A DNA stretch of 64,000 nucleotides from Miscanthus floridulus (taxonomy: Eukaryota; Streptophyta; Magnoliopsida; Poales; Poaceae), in NCBI RefSeq assembly GCF_019320115.1, contig NC_089581.1, forward strand, positions 66,953,500 to 67,017,499, in the 5' to 3' direction. The notes below the pieces were generated by a model. That model was not told the DNA's origin and ran no database searches. It saw only the letters and a program-made list of their open reading frames with translations. The translations under genes were made by a program, and so were the position numbers. Position 1 is the stretch's first letter; every line of letters starts with the position of its first letter. Below, piece after piece: positions 34,331-44,880 of the stretch.

Positions 34331-36740
34331 GCTACGCTGCTCTGGTCGTACCAGTGCTATAGTTCCACCAAGGCTAGCTACACAGCACAGGGGTTCATGC
34401 CCACTGCCTAGACCACAGGGTCCGCCTCTAGTGGTACACCTTGACTTGAGGGCTGCCACAGCCAAACAGGTTTGCCAGCTGAGGTTTGTTGAGTTTGACG
34501 TGTGGTTCCCTCTAAGGAGGGATGAGAGAGCAGTAGAGGGTTTCTACACACCACTGTAGGAGGATTTCTACAATGCTTATCTCAACAGTGGGGCAGTGTT
34601 TAGATCTTAGAGAGTCTGCAGTATAGAGTCTATTGTGGCAGCAGCCGGAGAGCATATCCGCCCCTACTTGACATATTTGCTGGGGCTGACAGATCTGATT
34701 GGTTGGATAGGAGTATATGTACCATCCTGGGTTCGATAGTTTTATGCTTTGCTCTCCATTGACCCGTAGCATAACTTCATACATTTTGCATTCAATGGAA
34801 GAGACTATAGGGTGATGAGTTTCTGGGCTCGGGAGATACTGAGGCTACAGGATCAGCCTGTCAGATTGCATTAGGTATGTTATGGACAGCAGGAGCCTCC
34901 TAGGCGTCCTCATGGAGGGATGGTGCCCCCTATAGATCTTGTGCGCCATTGCTTCAAGGAGCCCTTTGGTGAGGGGTCGAGGAGGAACCCTAGTGACCTT
35001 ACTCCTATAGCTCAAGTACTAGAGGCTATCATCAGGAGGACACTACTTCCTAGGTTGGGATACAGAGAGGATCTAACTCACCTATAGCTCTGGCTCCTTA
35101 ATGCCCTGATGCAGTAGACTGTGTTCGACATTTGGGACCTCCTTCTATCAGAGATGGAGGATACTATAGCTGAGGGCTTCAAGGGTCACAGACAGCTTCC
35201 ATATGCACATTGGATTACATTCCTAATGCTCTAGTCTGTGTAGGTTAGGACCCCAGAGATGGTTGCTAAGTACAGAGGTGCCACCACAGAGTTTCTAGCT
35301 TATAACATGGCATAGAGGATCAGGCACAACACACCATAGGCACCCACTCAGCCTAGTTGTCATCTAGATGTTCCAGAGTTAGCAGCTCAGTAGGACAAGA
35401 TCATCAGAGGCATAGCCGCTATTGAGGAGGAGCAGCTTGAGGCACAGCAGGAGATGACCGAGTCCAGGGATAGTTCGAATGATGACTATCAGCCGATTCC
35501 TTAGATGCCTCCACGCAGACATGATGCAGAGGTCGGCAGTTCTAGCTTAGCTCCACCTGCACCATAGACGGACCCCACTCTAATTGCTATTCTTGAGTGG
35601 ATGCAGCAGGTTCAGGCACGACAGGCATAGGAGACCGCTGCCAACTTCACACAGTTTTAGGCTCATCAGGATGAGTTCCAGCGGCAGCAGCAGATCCTCC
35701 AGCAGTAGCAGCAGTAGATGCATCAGCAGCAGTTACTCATGCAGTAGCAGCTTATGGGATTCATGTAGCATGTAGTAATAGCACTTGGGGCCCCACAGCC
35801 ATAGCCTTTGCCCCAGCTTGCTCAGCCTGCCACCACCACGACGACTCCAGCAGTACAGCCCAGTGGGCTTTAGAGTCAGGGACAACCTCTAGCTCCATTT
35901 GCTTCACCCACAATTTAGGTGTCCCAGTGGTTGTCCTCACCAGTGGTAGCCCCGCAGTTCACTCCATATCATACGGGCTTCTCACCGGATCAGTCTTCCT
36001 CGCTATTTGTGCCTGACATGTCAGTCTCTAGGAGTCTTGGAGCATCCTTCAGCGAGTTGACCGACATGCCTACACCGCCTCATATGCATACCGCCGGTCC
36101 TTCTACAGCAGCCCCTATCACCGTGACTACTCAGAGGCTCCCTTTGTCTGTTGCCTCTTCAGATCCTATGACAGACATACCAGCAGCATCATAGGCCGCA
36201 CCTGCCCCAGCTCAGACCCAGACCGCTTCAGCAACACTTCTTGCCATAGAGGGTCAGTCAGTTCAGAGCTTAGGGTCAGATGATGATGGCGCCTAGTTTC
36301 ATCTTGCTCCACATACTTCAATGCCTGGCTCGTCTACTGTAGCCCCGCCGACCGACCCTTAGGTTTTGGTGTTTGACGCCAAAGGGGGAGAGGGTTTGAG
36401 TATGTAGACTCAGGGGGAGCAACATTTAGGGGGAGCTAGTTATCTAGTATTAGCTTATTATATACATTTGGAGTTTTATTTGTGTGATACACTATTACTA
36501 TTATGCATTCGTGTGTTACTTTCATGCATACTATTATATCTATGTGATAGTGTTATCTACATGATTGTGATATATGACATGTGTGCTCTCTACTTTACAT
36601 TATTTATATGTCATATCACTTGTATTATGCTCATTTGCCTCTTCTTCCGTGTTTATACTCTGATGCAAATGAGCTTTATTACTTGTACTCATGCTTATTT
36701 CATATCTTTTGAGTACATTGTGTTGGCTTGGGTCATATAA
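34331..36740 (+). pseudogene. Env-like ORF of Copia R, C-terminal part
   Basis: Continues the frame of 15409-15848 without any frameshift to TAA at 36738. About 25 internal stops are all TAG. The order is: a folded-looking region (34450-35340, with FVEFDVWFPLRRDERAVEGF and GEHIRPYLTYLLGLTDLIGW), then an acidic linker, then Q-rich stretches (35640-35780), then a P/S/T-rich region (35800-36300). A strongly hydrophobic C-terminus follows (about 36440-36740, e.g. CIRVLLSCILLYLCDSVIYM), which could span a membrane. Discounting T, the ORF totals about 950 codons. Env-like proteins of Sireviruses are reported with such terminal hydrophobic segments. Role unproven. Confidence 0.6.
36384..36440 (+). 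promoter_or_regulatory. Repeated polypurine-tract-like sequences of element R
   Basis: Three GGGGGAG tracts lie in about 60 bases (AAAGGGGGAGAG, CAGGGGGAGC, TAGGGGGAGC), some 420 bases before the functional tract at 36846-36858. Multiple tracts before the 3' LTR are, to my knowledge, characteristic of Sireviruses. Confidence 0.6.
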
Positions 36741-36791
36741 GCTTGACTAACACTTTTGTTCTTATCGACAAAAGCTTATATGAACCAAGCC
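36725..36791. other. Long hairpin near the end of the env-like ORF
   Basis: Arms 36725-36744 (GGCTTGGGTCATATAAGCTT) and 36772-36791 pair at 19 of 20 positions with a 27-base loop. It spans the env-like stop codon, just before the polypurine tract. Confidence 0.75.
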
Positions 36792-36845
36792 CGTCAAAAA
36801 CCTCACTCTTTCACATACTCGAGGTGGTATTGTCATCAATCACCA

Positions 36846-36858
36846 AAAAGGGGGAGAT
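36846..36858 (+). promoter_or_regulatory. Polypurine tract of Copia R
   Basis: AAAAGGGGGAGAT directly abuts the TGAAAGCATC start of the 3' LTR. Confidence 0.85.
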
Positions 36859-36993
36859 TGAAAGCATCTAGGCCCCTAGTTGGGTTTCGGTGATTAATGA
36901 CAATACAAGATTACTGTGACTAACGTGTGTTTTGCAGAGGCAAGTAAGTTAGGTCATGGTAACGGAGATCAATTGGGCAATCAAGGTTGTCAT
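36859..36993 (+). repeat. 3' LTR of Copia R, first 135 bp only
   Basis: Matches the start of the 5' LTR (6662 onward). It ends abruptly at GTCAT (36989-36993), where the sequence passes into the LTR of element G. About 1.4 kb of the R LTR is missing. Confidence 0.92.
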
Positions 36994-38753
36994 ATTTTAA
37001 TGTTTATTGCATATACCATTAGTCAAGTTACAAGATCATGGTTTAATTGAGCTCTAACAAAGCTACCCAAACGCATAACCCATAGGTGACAAGGTAATAG
37101 TTCAATTCTAGGGAATCCATATCAAGGCAACATATGCAACATGAATTTAATGAATTAAAGTAAATATGAAACAAGGATGATCCCATGCTATACTTGCCTT
37201 GAGTAAAGTACTCTTGCTGGTCCTGCTCATCAAAGTCGTACCCATGATCTCCCACAAACTGCTCACCGTCTATACTCGATAACCATAGCAACATACAAGC
37301 ATTCAGGAGCAATCATGCAAAGCAAACAAGGTTACAGATTAGAACAGTACACCAACAGCAAGGAATCAAGATGAAAAGTTTGGAAAATGAATCTATGTCT
37401 CGCTACGAACACACAGACGCAAAGATCATAAAAATCGGATCTAAAACGGAAAAGTTATGGATTAAACAAGTTTTCCTATAGCAAAATAATAAATTAAATC
37501 TAAGCTCGAATTTTATAAGTTGGAAATCCACTTTACAGTAGCATGAATATGTAGATCACTTAATTATGAACCTAACGCAACTTGAACGGATCAAATTAGA
37601 GTTAAAACGGAGAAGTTATGGCTAAAACAAAAGCAGTGGCAATTCTGTAAATAGCTGAAAACGTATTTTAATCTAACTGAACCAAAAATACGCTTTTAAA
37701 AAGAGAAACCGAACTCTGTAAACGCACTTTGGACTGTGGGTTAAGCCGGGAATAATTGTAAGGGCGTCTTTGCAAAATTAGCAGCGAAGGGGTATCCTTT
37801 GATCTGAGCCATTGGATTAGAAATAGACGGATGGGATTCGATCTAGCGGGGAGAGAGAAAGAAATAGGCCGAAACAGTGCCGGCGGCAGGCTTCCGATGG
37901 TGGCACCATTAGTGACACACCGGAGCTCGCGGTGGAGGCTCCACAGTGCATGACTCGATGGAATAAAAGTACAGGGAGAGAGAGAGGAAGGGATGGGGAT
38001 CTCACCCAAACAGGAATACGCGAGCGGGAAGCAATGACGGTGCCGCGACGCTTGATGGACGGCGATGCTTGCAGCGGAGCTAGGGCAAAGCGCTGCTGCA
38101 ACTTGCTAGGGCGAAGAAAACGTGCAACAGATGAGATGGGGAGGCAGCGTGGGCGGATATTTATGAGGACGGGTTTACTTGGGCGCGATGGCATCAAGGA
38201 GATCATGACCGAGGTGGACACCAGCGACAGCACGGGATGGAGTCCAAGCCGGCTATGGTGGAAGGAAGGGGAAGGCCTAACGGCTGGGCCTAGGCGGTCA
38301 GCGGGCGGAAGGGAGGCGCGCTGGTCTGTGGGCGAGTCCAGGCTAGGCCTGCAGCTTGTGGCGTGGGATAGCATGGGTCGGCACTGGAGCAAGCCGAGTG
38401 GGCCACTGCGGGGAGAGAGTGACGCAGGCTGGCGCGGGGAAGATATGGGCCACGGGTAGCAGCAGGCCTATGGGCCAAAAAGAGGAAGGAGAAAGGATTT
38501 TATTCTTTTCTTTTTCCACATTTTTTCCAAAGAGATTTTGAAGGCAAAATTCAAATCAAGTTCAAATTTGAGTTCAAATCAAACCATTCCAAAAATTAAT
38601 ATGCAGCAGCATGAATGCACACACATGGTCATTGACCTATTTTTTATTTTAATTCAATAACTTTATTATTTTTCTAAATTCAAATTCCCACAAAAATGCA
38701 AAATTAATCACTTTTCTCCTATTTCAAAATATGCCAATTTTTAGGGTGTCACA
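36989..38753 (-). repeat. 3' LTR of Gypsy G, truncated
   Basis: Aligns with 45894-47628. The part matching 44881-45893 (about 1013 bp) is absent. It retains a 35-bp segment near 38560 that is deleted in the other LTR between short TCAAATT repeats. Antisense and sense ORFs of 170-190 codons at 37817-38459 overlap and have no recognisable product. Confidence 0.9.
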
Positions 38754-38768
38754 ATTCTACCCCCTTAA
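38754..38768 (-). promoter_or_regulatory. Polypurine tract of Gypsy G
   Basis: On the minus strand TTTAAGGGGGTAGAAT lies directly before the LTR start TGTGACACCC. Confidence 0.85.
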
Positions 38769-38800
38769 AATGAATCTCGTCCTCTAGATTCGGACGATGC

Positions 38801-41800
38801 TTACTCATATAACTATGGGTATGTTTTCCTTAGATCCTCTTCTCTTTCCCAAGTAGCCTCATTCTCTGTATACCGATTCCACTGAACCTTACACATCTTT
38901 ATAACTCGGCTCCTTGTAACTCTTTCTACCGTCTCCAAAATTCTTACTGGAAACTCCTCATATGTGAGATCTTCCTTAATTGTAAGCTCCTCTAATAGTA
39001 TCTGCTCCTTAGGTACTCACAAACACTTCTTTAACTGAGACACATGGAACACATCATGTACACCTGACAAACTCTCAGGCAATTCCAACTGATAAGCTAC
39101 TTCACCACGTCTCTCCAAAATTTTGAAAGGTCCAATATACCTTGGTGCCAACTTTCCCTTCATGTTAAACCTTTTCACACTTCTCATAGGTGACACCTTC
39201 AAGTAGACATAATCACCTACTTCAAAAACTAATTCTCTTCTTCTACTATCGGCATAGCTCTTCTATCGAGACTGAGCAACTCTCAAGTTATCCCTGATCA
39301 ACCTTACTTGCTCTTCTGCATCTCTCAAAACATCTAGTTCGAACACTTGAGTTTCCCCTGTTTGGTTCCAAAACAACGGGGTTCTATACTTTCATCCATA
39401 CAAAGCTTTGAAAGGTGCCATATTGAGACTTTTCTGATAACTATTGTTGTATGAGAACTCTGCATAAGGCAAACTCTTGTCCCAACTTGTACCATACTGG
39501 AATGCACAAGCTCTCAACATATCCTCTAATATCTAATTAATTCTCTCAGTTTACCCATCTGTCTGAGGATGATATGCCATACTAAAATTCAACTCGGTTC
39601 CCAATGAACTATGTACTTGCTGCCAAAAATGAGATGTAAATTGGGTACCTCGATCGGACACAATTTTCTTGGGCACTCCATGTAGACATACTATTCTCTC
39701 CATATATAACTGAGCTAACCTTGGTCCATTATAAGTAGTCTTGACTGGTATAAAGTGAGCAACTTTAGTTAACCGATCTACTATTACCCAGATTGAATCA
39801 TAACCCCCTTGAGTATGTGGTAACCCAACTATAAAATCCATACCAACTTTTTCCCACTTCCACTCAGGTATCTTCATTGGTTGTACCAATCCTGTAGGTC
39901 TTTGATGTTCAGCTTTGACTCTCTGACATGTATCACACAAAGCAACATATTCAGCAACATCTCTCTTTAGTCCATACCACCAATACTTCTCTTTCAAATG
40001 TAAATACATCTTAGTACTTCTAGGATGAATAGAGTTAGCAGACTCATGTACCTCATGAAGAATTGCCTCTCGTAAAGCCTTATCCTCAGGCACACATAGC
40101 CTTTTCCCAAACCAAAGAGTTCCATTGTCATCCATATGGAATCCTGGTGCCTTACCAATCACTATGTTTTCCGCTATCTCTTTCATCTTCGCATCCTATA
40201 ACTATCCTTTACATATTTCTTGCTCTAATTTAGGCTCCAACACCAACTCCATTGCATTAGTGACAAAGCCTAAATTCAGTCGCTCAAACTCAGCACACAA
40301 CTCACTTGACATCAATGTCACTTGCACCTCATTGGCATAACTCTTCCTGCTAAGAGCATCGGTGACAACATTCGCATTTCCAGGATGATAGTGTACCTCC
40401 AGATCATAATCTTTGATCAACTCCAACCATCGATGCTGTCTCATATTCAGATCTGTCTGAGTGAAAATGTACTTTAGACTCTTGTGATCAGTATAGATGT
40501 CACTCTTATGTCCAATGAGATAGTGCCTCCATATCTTCAAAGCATGAACCACTGCTGCTAACTCCAAGTCATGAGTAGGATAATTTAACTCATGCTTTCT
40601 CAACTGTCAAGATGCATAAGCCACTACTCTGCCCCTTGCATAAGGACACATCCGAGACCCTTATGAGATGCATCACAATAGATAGAAAAACTCTTGTACA
40701 AATCTGGCAAAACCAATACTGGGGCTATAGTCAACCTCTTCTTCAACTCTTCAAAGTTAGCCTAGCACTTCTCGGACCACACAAACTTAGCATTTTTCTC
40801 CAACAAAGCTGTCATAGGCTTGGCAAGCTTAGAGAAACCTTCAATGAACCTTCTGTAGTATCTAGCTAATCCCAAGAAACTACGAATTTGTCCCACATCT
40901 GTTGGTGGCTTCCAATTCAATACATCTTTCACCTTACTTGGATCTACTACAATTCCACCATTAGAGACAACATAGCCAACGAAAGAAACTTCCTTTAACC
41001 ATAATTCACACTTGCTTCGCTTAGCATACAACTTGTGTTCTCTGAGCTTCTGCAAGACCAACCTCAGATGTTCAGCATGCTCTTCTTCTATTTTGGAGAA
41101 TATCAATATATCATCAATGAATACCATCACGAACTTACCCAGAAACTCCATGAACACCTTGTTCATCAAATACATAAAGTAGGCGGGTGCATTGGTCAAA
41201 CCAAAGGACATAATGGTGTACTCATACAATCCATACCTCATAGTAAAAGTTGTCTTGGGTATGTCAGTTGCACGAATCTTCAATTGATGGTAGCCAGAAC
41301 GAAGATCAATCTTAGAGAAAACACAAGCACCTCTCAACTGATCAAACAAGTCATCGATTCTAGCCAATAGATACTTGTTCTTGATAGTAACCTCATTGAG
41401 TGACCAATAATCAACACACATCCTCTGAGTACCATCCTTCTTATCAACCAATATAACCGGTGCTCCCCAAGGTGACGAGTTAGGACAAATAAAACCTTTC
41501 ACCTATAACTCCTTAATTTGTTTCTTAAGTTCTTCTAATTCCTTAACCCTCATTCTATATGGACGCTTAGCTATAGGTGCAGTTCCAGGTAATTATTCAA
41601 TAATAAACTCAATGACACGGTCAGGTGGCATACTTGGCAAATCATCGGGGAACACATATGAAAATTCATCCACCACTGGGTCCTCCTTGTTGCTGCTATC
41701 ATCAAGCTGGTTCACTATGGCTATCGGCTGTGCTTGTATTGCAACATCAACATTGATTCTTTCTCCATTTGGTGCGATCACAATGACTACCTTCTCTTTA

Positions 41801-43199
41801 TGCTGGATCACTGCCTATTGTTGCTTCATCCAGTCCATACCCAGAATCACATCTATACCAGATGCTCTCAACACAATAGGGCTCACTTTGAACTCTACCC
41901 CCTTAAGAATAGACTAGTCGGAAGACAACGATATGAAGCTTTCATACTTCCACCTGGTGAGTTTACTAAGATAGTATTTTGCATGGCACACAATGGTATG
42001 CTATGGTTTCTAACAAATGCTTGTGATATGAATGAATGCGAAGCTCTAGAATCGAAAAGAACAGTAGCGGGGGTTGAGTTGACATTGAACGTACCAAGCA
42101 TGACTTCTGGTTTAGCAAGCGCCATCTTGGTAGACACATGGTTCACTTTTCTCGTGTTGGGTGCTGGCTTCTGATAGCTGTTCTACCTTTGAGGGGTTTG
42201 CTGATTAGGCTTCTCAGGGCAATTATAAGATAGGTGACCTTCTTTGCCACAATGGAAGCACTTGCTGGGGGTGCTAGGGGCACTAGTCTTCATAGGAGTG
42301 TTGTTGGGCGCTCCTTGTCATGGTGTCTGCTGACCACTCTATTGCTGAGGATGTTGATTGGCATTCTGTTGCTGGTTCTGGTTGCGCTGAGGATACTAAC
42401 CATGATTCCACTGACTGGGTGGTCCTTAGAACCTCTGTTGAAAGCCTTGCTGAGGGTTGGTACGTGGACGAGTATTGCTCCTAGAGGCCTGTCCCTGAAG
42501 CCTCCTCTTCTTGGCCTCCATCTCCTTGCGCTTGTTGTCAATAACAATAGCGCGATTCACCAGTGTCTGAAAATTGGGGTAGGTATTGGACATAAGCTAG
42601 AGCTGTAGACCATCATATAGACCTTTGAGAAAGCGGCATTGCTTGTCAGCATTATTAGCCACTTCATTTGGAGCATAACATGACAACTAAGCAAACTTGT
42701 CACGGTACTCAGCGATGGACATGGATCCCTGCTTCAGAGCTCTCAACTCCTCCTGCTTGAGCTCTATCAGTCCCTCAGGTATGTGATAGGATCTGAAATT
42801 CTCTTTGAACTCCTGCCAGGTAACAGGAGGAGCATTGGCGGGACGTCCATACTTGAATGACTCCCACCAGTCTTGAGCTTCTCCCTGGAGCTGTCCTGAA
42901 GCGTACAACACCTTCTATTGATTATCACATTGTGCTATGTTGAGCTGCCTCTCCACTGCATGAAGCCAATCATCTGCTTCCAGTGGATCAGTGGCACGAG
43001 AGAACACCGGAGGACGGCCCTTCAAGAAGTCACCACACTTATCACGTGGTGCTCCACCACTCTGTTGGTTCTGCTGATTCTGCACCAACGTTTGCATGAG
43101 CTATGTCTGTACTGCCAAGAGTTGTTCAATAGTCGGTGGTGGTGGCGGCAGATGTGGGGGAACACCTCCATGACCTCGGCCTCTTCCTCTTCCAGACAT
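38801..43199 (-). pseudogene. gag-pol: Gypsy G gag-pol, decayed
   Basis: ATG at 43199 (MSGRGRGRGHGGVPP), end TAA at 38801. Gag: FLKGRPPVFSRATDPLEADD, EAQDWWESFK and WQEFKENFRSYHIP, with zinc knuckle CFHCGKEGHLSYNC near 42230-42271. Protease loop reads LFDSRASHSFIS (Arg for the catalytic DSG glycine), followed by [36 protein letters not shown] and FIDDILIFS, catalytic residues intact. RNase H: SIYCDASHKGLG and [10 protein letters not shown]. Integrase: HHCC ([14 protein letters not shown]), [18 protein letters not shown] and HPQTDG. GPY/F region and chromodomain (FPVRILE...CKVQWNRYT..EATWERE) at about 38820-38960. Frameshifts near 41900 and 40610 and about 18 stops, nearly all TAG. Confidence 0.92.
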
Positions 43200-43216
43200 C
43201 TGCTATCAACATTCAA

Positions 43217-43852
43217 AATTTAAAAATTTCGAAGTTAGAATACTTTCTGAAAATTTTCTGGACGAATCTCAACATCAGCAGCTCTGTAAAACTGTCATAT
43301 CTCGAGTTCCAGAATTCCAAATAAGGCGTACTTTATATGGATGGAAATCTTAAGAAATTATCTAAAACTTGTATTCAGACCACATTCCCAGATTCTGTCG
43401 TTAGGTTACACAAAAACAGGATACAACCGAAACTGTTTCTAGATTCCAGACTGCACAAAAATTTTAACTTGAAACAGAGATATCTCGCGAACCAGATCAG
43501 ATATGGGGGTGATTCCAGAGGCATTGGAAAGATGCTTAAGTCTAGTTGTTCCCATAAAAATTTCATAATCTTTGGTCATGTAGATTTTAATTGGCATTAG
43601 GATAAAGGCAGACTGCTCCAAAAAACAGATTCCGAGAGAACAAGATGTAACATACCCAACTATTCATTTATTGACCCAATCTTTAATATTCTTAACTATG
43701 GAACTTACGGACATGCCCACAAAGTTCCAGTACACATTACAAAGATCCAACTCACACATAAACATAATAACAAATCAACTAAACATACCAATGTTCACAC
43801 CGCACTAATAGACTCGACTAGACTCAACTTAACTCGTTCTACTATCGGGTTA
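43217..43852 (-). other. Spacer between extra ORF and gag in Gypsy G
   Basis: About 635 bp, AT-rich, with no convincing ORF on either strand. It corresponds in position to the 325-bp spacer between the extra ORF and gag in element T. Confidence 0.45.
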
Positions 43853-44686
43853 TTACATAAAGAGGGACTCCAACATCTATGGGCGATACTTATGGGGGAG
43901 CTCCTCATACATCTTTGGCAAATTGAGGCACACCCTTTGTTCATCTATCACCTGCCGGTGCCTCTTGATAGTTTCATGTTGCACCTTCAATTGATTCTCC
44001 AATCGGTGAATCTTTGACACAGACTCAAAGCCAAAGTGTACCATCACCTGGGTGGTTGGATCCGTGCCCTGTGGGTCCATCATCGCCCATCCCAATTCTA
44101 GGTGTTGGTGAGGAAGGAATTGATATTGATCATCCTTCATGTCCTCGAATCGGCGACCACGGAGGCCTATGCAAGCTTCAGCGGCTGCATCTTCTATGCC
44201 GTCCTCCATGGTAGCACGGTGACCGTGGTGTGCATAGTTTGAATCTAGCTGATATAAGCCTTTCTATTCATCCTTGATGGTGATGCACACCCTAGTCTTC
44301 TAGTAGGTGTCTTCAAGAGGGTGCGTATGTTCTTCGCAGGCGTATTCTACAGCTGCATCCCAGTTGCTGTAGTAGGTCTGAAGCATGCTCATGAGTCGGT
44401 GATGTGAAATGGAGGATTCACACCCCAGCTTATACCACACCTTTGTTGTCCATCCCAGTGGCAGGATCGGCTCATCTTCTTCAATAATGTCTTCCTCTTC
44501 ATTTTCGGACAAGTCGACGACCTCAACTTCTTGAGGTTCCTCCTGTATGGGCTCAGGCGTAGATACTGGTGTTGGCGGATTGAATTCCTGTTCCTAGGGT
44601 TCTTCCTCCTCAGGCTCCATGGACAAACCTCGAGGCGGGTAGTACCCTCCAGTGCTGATGCGAGCAGTCTTGTGGGCACAAGGCAT
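43853..44686 (-). pseudogene. Extra ORF upstream of gag in Gypsy G
   Basis: Single frame from ATG 44686 (MPCAHKTARISTGGYYPPRG) to TAA 43853, 278 codons, with no frameshift and only TAG stops (about four). After a short N-terminus there is a very acidic region (SENEEEDIIEEDEPILPLGW). A conserved-looking block follows (LMSMLQTYYSNWDAAVEYAC), then a C-terminal helix likely to coil (HRLENQLKVQHETIKRH). No gag, zinc or protease motif. It sits between the primer-binding site and gag, as in element T, but I see no obvious sequence similarity between the two ORFs. Some Gypsy elements are known to carry additional ORFs; the function here is unknown. Confidence 0.6.
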
Positions 44687-44865
44687 CTACAGAATTAGAC
44701 TTAGTTAGATTAGGTTAGAAGCAATAATTTTCATAATAGAATAAGACAAAAGAAGCATAAAACTTTTAGCAAATAACAAGGGTGAGATAGAAAGCATGAA
44801 ATGAGTGAAGCAAAAGAAGCTAAAATGACCATTGCTAACTAGGCTTGCGTCCTACAGTCAACACA

Positions 44866-44878
44866 GCTCCGATACCAA
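44866..44878 (-). promoter_or_regulatory. Primer-binding site, tRNA-iMet type (element G)
   Basis: On the minus strand TTGGTATCGGAGC follows the LTR end after two bases. It matches the initiator tRNA-Met complement TGGTATCAGAGC with one change. Confidence 0.88.
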
Positions 44879-44880
44879 TC

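Larger units (their letters stand above)
6662..36993 (+). mobile_element. Copia retrotransposon R, Sirevirus-like, 3' end truncated
   Basis: Features in order: 5' LTR (6662-8214), tRNA-Met primer site, gag with two zinc knuckles, pol in Copia order (PR-INT-RT-RH), a long 3' region with an env-like ORF, several GGGGGAG tracts, and the start of a 3' LTR (36859-36993). Two gag zinc fingers, the env-like region, repeated polypurine tracts and CCGGAC/GTCCGG palindromes point to the Sirevirus/Maximus lineage. Element T (18.5 kb) is inserted in the env-like ORF. The rest of the 3' LTR is deleted at the fusion with element G, so the target duplication (ATCTC on the left) cannot be confirmed. Confidence 0.88.

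Noticed and set aside
37817..38459. ORFs of 191 (-) and 175 (+) codons, with related ones at 46957-47475
   Set aside because: They overlap each other inside the GC-rich part of the G LTR. Neither has a recognisable domain, and presence in both LTR copies only reflects the repeat.
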